NCBI GenBank assembly: GCA_029884515.1
Contig: JAOUHR010000051.1
Coordinates: 1 to 9,069, forward strand
Direction of reading: 5' to 3'
Source: Gemmatimonadota bacterium
GTDB taxonomy: Bacteria; Gemmatimonadota; Gemmatimonadetes; Gemmatimonadales; Gemmatimonadaceae
DNA: 9,069 bases
Made by a program: the position numbers and the translations under genes. The notes beneath the pieces are model-generated. The model had not been told where the DNA came from, did no database searches, and saw nothing but the letters and a program-made list of their open reading frames with translations. Of the stretch, positions 7,061 to 9,069 are shown one piece after another (position 1 is the first letter of the stretch; each line of letters begins with the position of its first letter).

Positions 7061-7721
7061 CGGGCCAGCCCACGGTGAGGAGGCCGTCCACGAACCCGAT
7101 CTTGTAGCCGAGGTACAGGCCGAACGCGACGCTGATCGCTCCCGACGCGAGGCGCACCGCGCGCTGCAGTGATGGCACCCGTAGGGTGGCGTACGATGCC
7201 GGGACGGCGATCGAAGCGGTGACCAGCAGCATGCCGGCGATGGTGCCGAGCCCGAACACCGTGAGGTACGCGAACGCCCAGCGCGCGTCGCGGATCAGGG
7301 GCACAACGAGGAGCGTCGCCCCCGCCGATCCCGCCAGCCCGTGCACGACGCCGACGAGGAATGGCTTGAGTCGCGCCGCCGCAGCCCCGGGCGCGGCGTG
7401 CGGAGGGTGCGGGGCGAGGTTCAGCACGCCGAGCACCACGAGCATGAGCGCCACGGAGAACTCGAGTGAGAGCCCGACGCGCGGCGTGATCGACCACTTC
7501 AGGAGGATGATCGCGGCGCCGACGGCGAAGAGGGTCAGCATGTGGCCCAAGCCCCACATCGCGCCGATCCACCCCGATCGCAGCGCCGAGCGCTCGCGGC
7601 AGATGATCGTCGAGACGGCGGCGACGTGATCCGCGTCCGTCGCGTGCCGCATGCCCAGGAGGGTCGCCGCCGCGAACGCGAGTGGCAGGCTCACCTCCGA
7701 CGCCGGCACGACGGCGATCAC
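7047..7721 (-). CDS. Nickel/cobalt transporter, UreH-type NiCoT relative
   Basis: Predicted 224-residue inner-membrane permease that should bring Ni2+ (possibly Co2+) into the cell. The first helix contains GMRHATDADHVAAVST, the HX4DH signature of nickel/cobalt permeases (H26, D31, H32), needed for transport in studied family members. WGLGHMLTLFAVG (56-68) and VHGLAGSAG (126-134) are further conserved polar-helix motifs. About six hydrophobic segments are visible, near 11-23, 50-72, 86-102, 119-142, 149-172 and 190-210. A histidine- and alanine-rich loop (APHPPHAAPGAAAA) sits in the middle. The length is well below that of HoxN/NixA proteins (about 330) and fits the shorter UreH group. The GTG at 7721 overlaps the hypF stop (GTGA); the longer frame to 7856 lies within hypF and gives an arginine-rich, non-membrane leader, so I rejected it. 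GTG at 7709 is an alternative start. Coupling to hypF points to nickel for a hydrogenase. No nickel riboswitch or other regulator site is visible. Confidence 0.87.
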   Translation of the reverse strand: MIAVVPASEVSLPLAFAAATLLGMRHATDADHVAAVSTIICRERSALRSGWIGAMWGLGHMLTLFAVGAAIILLKWSITPRVGLSLEFSVALMLVVLGVLNLAPHPPHAAPGAAAARLKPFLVGVVHGLAGSAGATLLVVPLIRDARWAFAYLTVFGLGTIAGMLLVTASIAVPASYATLRVPSLQRAVRLASGAISVAFGLYLGYKIGFVDGLLTVGWPGAPP

Positions 7722-9069
7722 GGGGCGCCCCGTTGCAGGAGTGCCGCGACCACTGCTCCCTGGCCGAAGCTGATGGCGCCGTCGTTGGGGCTGAGCTGTC
7801 GCGGGACGAGCACGCGAAGGCCCGCTGCGCGCAGTGACGCGGGCACTCGGGTCCACAGCCGCGCGTTCTGGAACGACCCCCCGCCCAGCGCGACCGTGCC
7901 CGATCCCACGGCCTCGGCCACGCGAATCGTCACCCGCACGATGGTGTCGATGACCGTCTCGTGGAATCGGGCTGCGAGTGCGCGCACGTCCTCCCCGCGC
8001 TGTCGCCGCTGGCCCAACTCCACGAGGAGGGGCAGGGGATCCATCAGCAGCAGGTCGCCGTGCTCGCGAAGTGGCATCTCGAGCGGCTGGGCCGGCGCGG
8101 CGCCGGCGAGGGTCTCCAGTTCCATCGCGGCCTGCCCCTCATAGCTCTCGCCCCGCCGAACGCCGAGCACCGCGGCGGCGGCGTCGAACAGCCGGCCCAT
8201 CGACGACGCCAGTGGCGTGTTGAGCCGCCGCGCGATCTGGCGCGCGACGATCGCCTGGTGTTCGTCCGGGATCCCCTCGAACGCCAGGGAGAAGGCGGGC
8301 GCGACGGCGGGGTCGAGCGACACATATCCCGCGGCGACGCGCCAGGGTTCACGCGCGGCGGCGTCGCCTCCCGGAAGCGGCGCGTACGCCAGGTGCGCCC
8401 TGCGCTCGTATCCCGTGAGGTCCGCCACCAGGACCTCCGCGCCCCAGATGTTGCCATCGGCCCCGTACCCCGTGCCGTCGAGCGCCACGCCCACCACCCG
8501 TTCCGTCACCCCGTGCTCGGCCATCACGGCCGCCACGTGCGCGTGGTGGTGCTGCACGGGGATCACGCGGTCGAGGCCGAGTTCGTTCGCGATGCGGGTG
8601 GAGAGGTAGCCGGGGTGCAGGTCGCGCCCCACCACGCGCGGGGCGATGCGGAAGAGCGCGCGATAGCGCTCGAGCGTGGACTGGAAGTACGCCATGCCGT
8701 CGAGGCTGTCGAGGTCACCGATGTGCGGGCTCACGTACGCCGCGTCGTCCCGCGCGAGCGTGAAGGTGTTCTTGAGGTGTGGGCCCACGGCCACCAGCGG
8801 CTCGGGCGCCGGGATCGGCAGGCGCAGCGGCAGTGGCGCATAGCCCCGCGAGCGCCGCAGGAGGAGCGGCGCGCCGTCCACCACGCGCACGACCGAGTCG
8901 TCCACCCGCGCCACGATCTCCCGGTCGTGGAGGAGGAAGACGTCCGCGATGTGCCCCAGGCGCCGTCGCGCCTCGTCGTTGTCCACGGCGATGGGTTCGT
9001 CGCTCAGGTTCCCGCTCGTCATCACGAGTGGGCGGTCCGTCGCGTCCATCACCAGGCGGTGCAGCGGGG
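7718..9069 (-). CDS. hypF: Carbamoyltransferase HypF, [NiFe] hydrogenase maturation (5' partial)
   Basis: HypF uses carbamoyl phosphate and ATP to form carbamoyl-adenylate and passes the carbamoyl group to the C-terminal cysteine of HypE, the source of the cyanide ligands of [NiFe] hydrogenase. The window holds the last 449 residues of a protein usually near 750. Numbering from the GTG at 9052, the end of the YrdC-like domain is seen in LVMTSGNLSDEPI (9-21) and LLRRSRGYAPLPL (64-76). The Kae1-like domain then follows: LKNTFTLARDDAAYVSPHIG (93-112), the metal-site cluster VQHHHAHVAAV (166-176), LDGTGYGADGNIWG (191-204), LGGGSFQNARL and SPNDGAISFGQ near the end. The frame continues upstream to the window edge without a stop (PLHRLVMD...), so the acylphosphatase and zinc-finger domains lie outside. 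The stop overlaps the transporter start by four bases. No frameshift or missing motif is visible. The remaining hyp and hydrogenase structural genes would be expected off the right edge. Confidence 0.95.
   Translation of the reverse strand, partial: PLHRLVMDATDRPLVMTSGNLSDEPIAVDNDEARRRLGHIADVFLLHDREIVARVDDSVVRVVDGAPLLLRRSRGYAPLPLRLPIPAPEPLVAVGPHLKNTFTLARDDAAYVSPHIGDLDSLDGMAYFQSTLERYRALFRIAPRVVGRDLHPGYLSTRIANELGLDRVIPVQHHHAHVAAVMAEHGVTERVVGVALDGTGYGADGNIWGAEVLVADLTGYERRAHLAYAPLPGGDAAAREPWRVAAGYVSLDPAVAPAFSLAFEGIPDEHQAIVARQIARRLNTPLASSMGRLFDAAAAVLGVRRGESYEGQAAMELETLAGAAPAQPLEMPLREHGDLLLMDPLPLLVELGQRRQRGEDVRALAARFHETVIDTIVRVTIRVAEAVGSGTVALGGGSFQNARLWTRVPASLRAAGLRVLVPRQLSPNDGAISFGQGAVVAALLQRGAP

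Noticed and set aside
7722..7856. N-terminal extension of the nickel permease
   Set aside because: It overlaps the hypF 3' end and encodes a Pro/Arg-rich segment unlike the family; the GTG at 7721 places the HX4DH helix near the N-terminus.

Overview
The window is about 9 kb of very GC-rich, almost gap-free bacterial DNA. The GC content, GTG starts, stop/start overlaps and gene families (TPR/VCBS/ASPIC-UnbV lipoprotein, flavin-dependent halogenase-like protein) suggest a soil- or water-type lineage such as Gemmatimonadota, or possibly Planctomycetota or Acidobacteriota. There is no rRNA or marker gene here, so this assignment is only a guess.

Left part (1-7024, plus strand): a four-gene, translationally coupled run. 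(1) An asparagine-synthetase-type ATP-dependent amide-forming enzyme, cut by the left edge. (2) A 329-residue radical SAM protein of the Elp3/RaSEA-like kind with a C-terminal CxxC...CxxC cysteine set; it starts at a GTGA overlap. (3) A 535-residue FAD-dependent oxidoreductase related to flavin-dependent halogenases; it starts at an ATGA overlap. (4) A 1184-residue exported lipoprotein made of TPRs, a probable seven-bladed FG-GAP/VCBS beta-propeller, an ASPIC/UnbV domain and a C-terminal region of about 430 residues that I do not recognise; it overlaps gene 3 by 31 bases. Three cytoplasmic-looking tailoring-type enzymes coupled to one large surface lipoprotein is the most interesting content here. 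It could be an uncharacterised small-molecule or peptide/protein modification cassette. The substrate is unknown and no precursor peptide gene is visible.

Right part (7047-9069, minus strand): a convergent two-gene run. hypF (C-terminal 449 residues, cut by the right edge) makes the carbamoyl group used for the cyanide ligands of [NiFe] hydrogenase. It overlaps, through GTGA, a small UreH-type nickel/cobalt transporter with the HX4DH signature. Together they suggest a hydrogenase maturation locus continuing beyond the right edge.

The two runs meet tail to tail across only 22 bases, where a short GC-rich inverted repeat spans both stop codons. There is no non-coding stretch longer than this, and I see no RNA gene, CRISPR array, insertion sequence or promoter that I can support.
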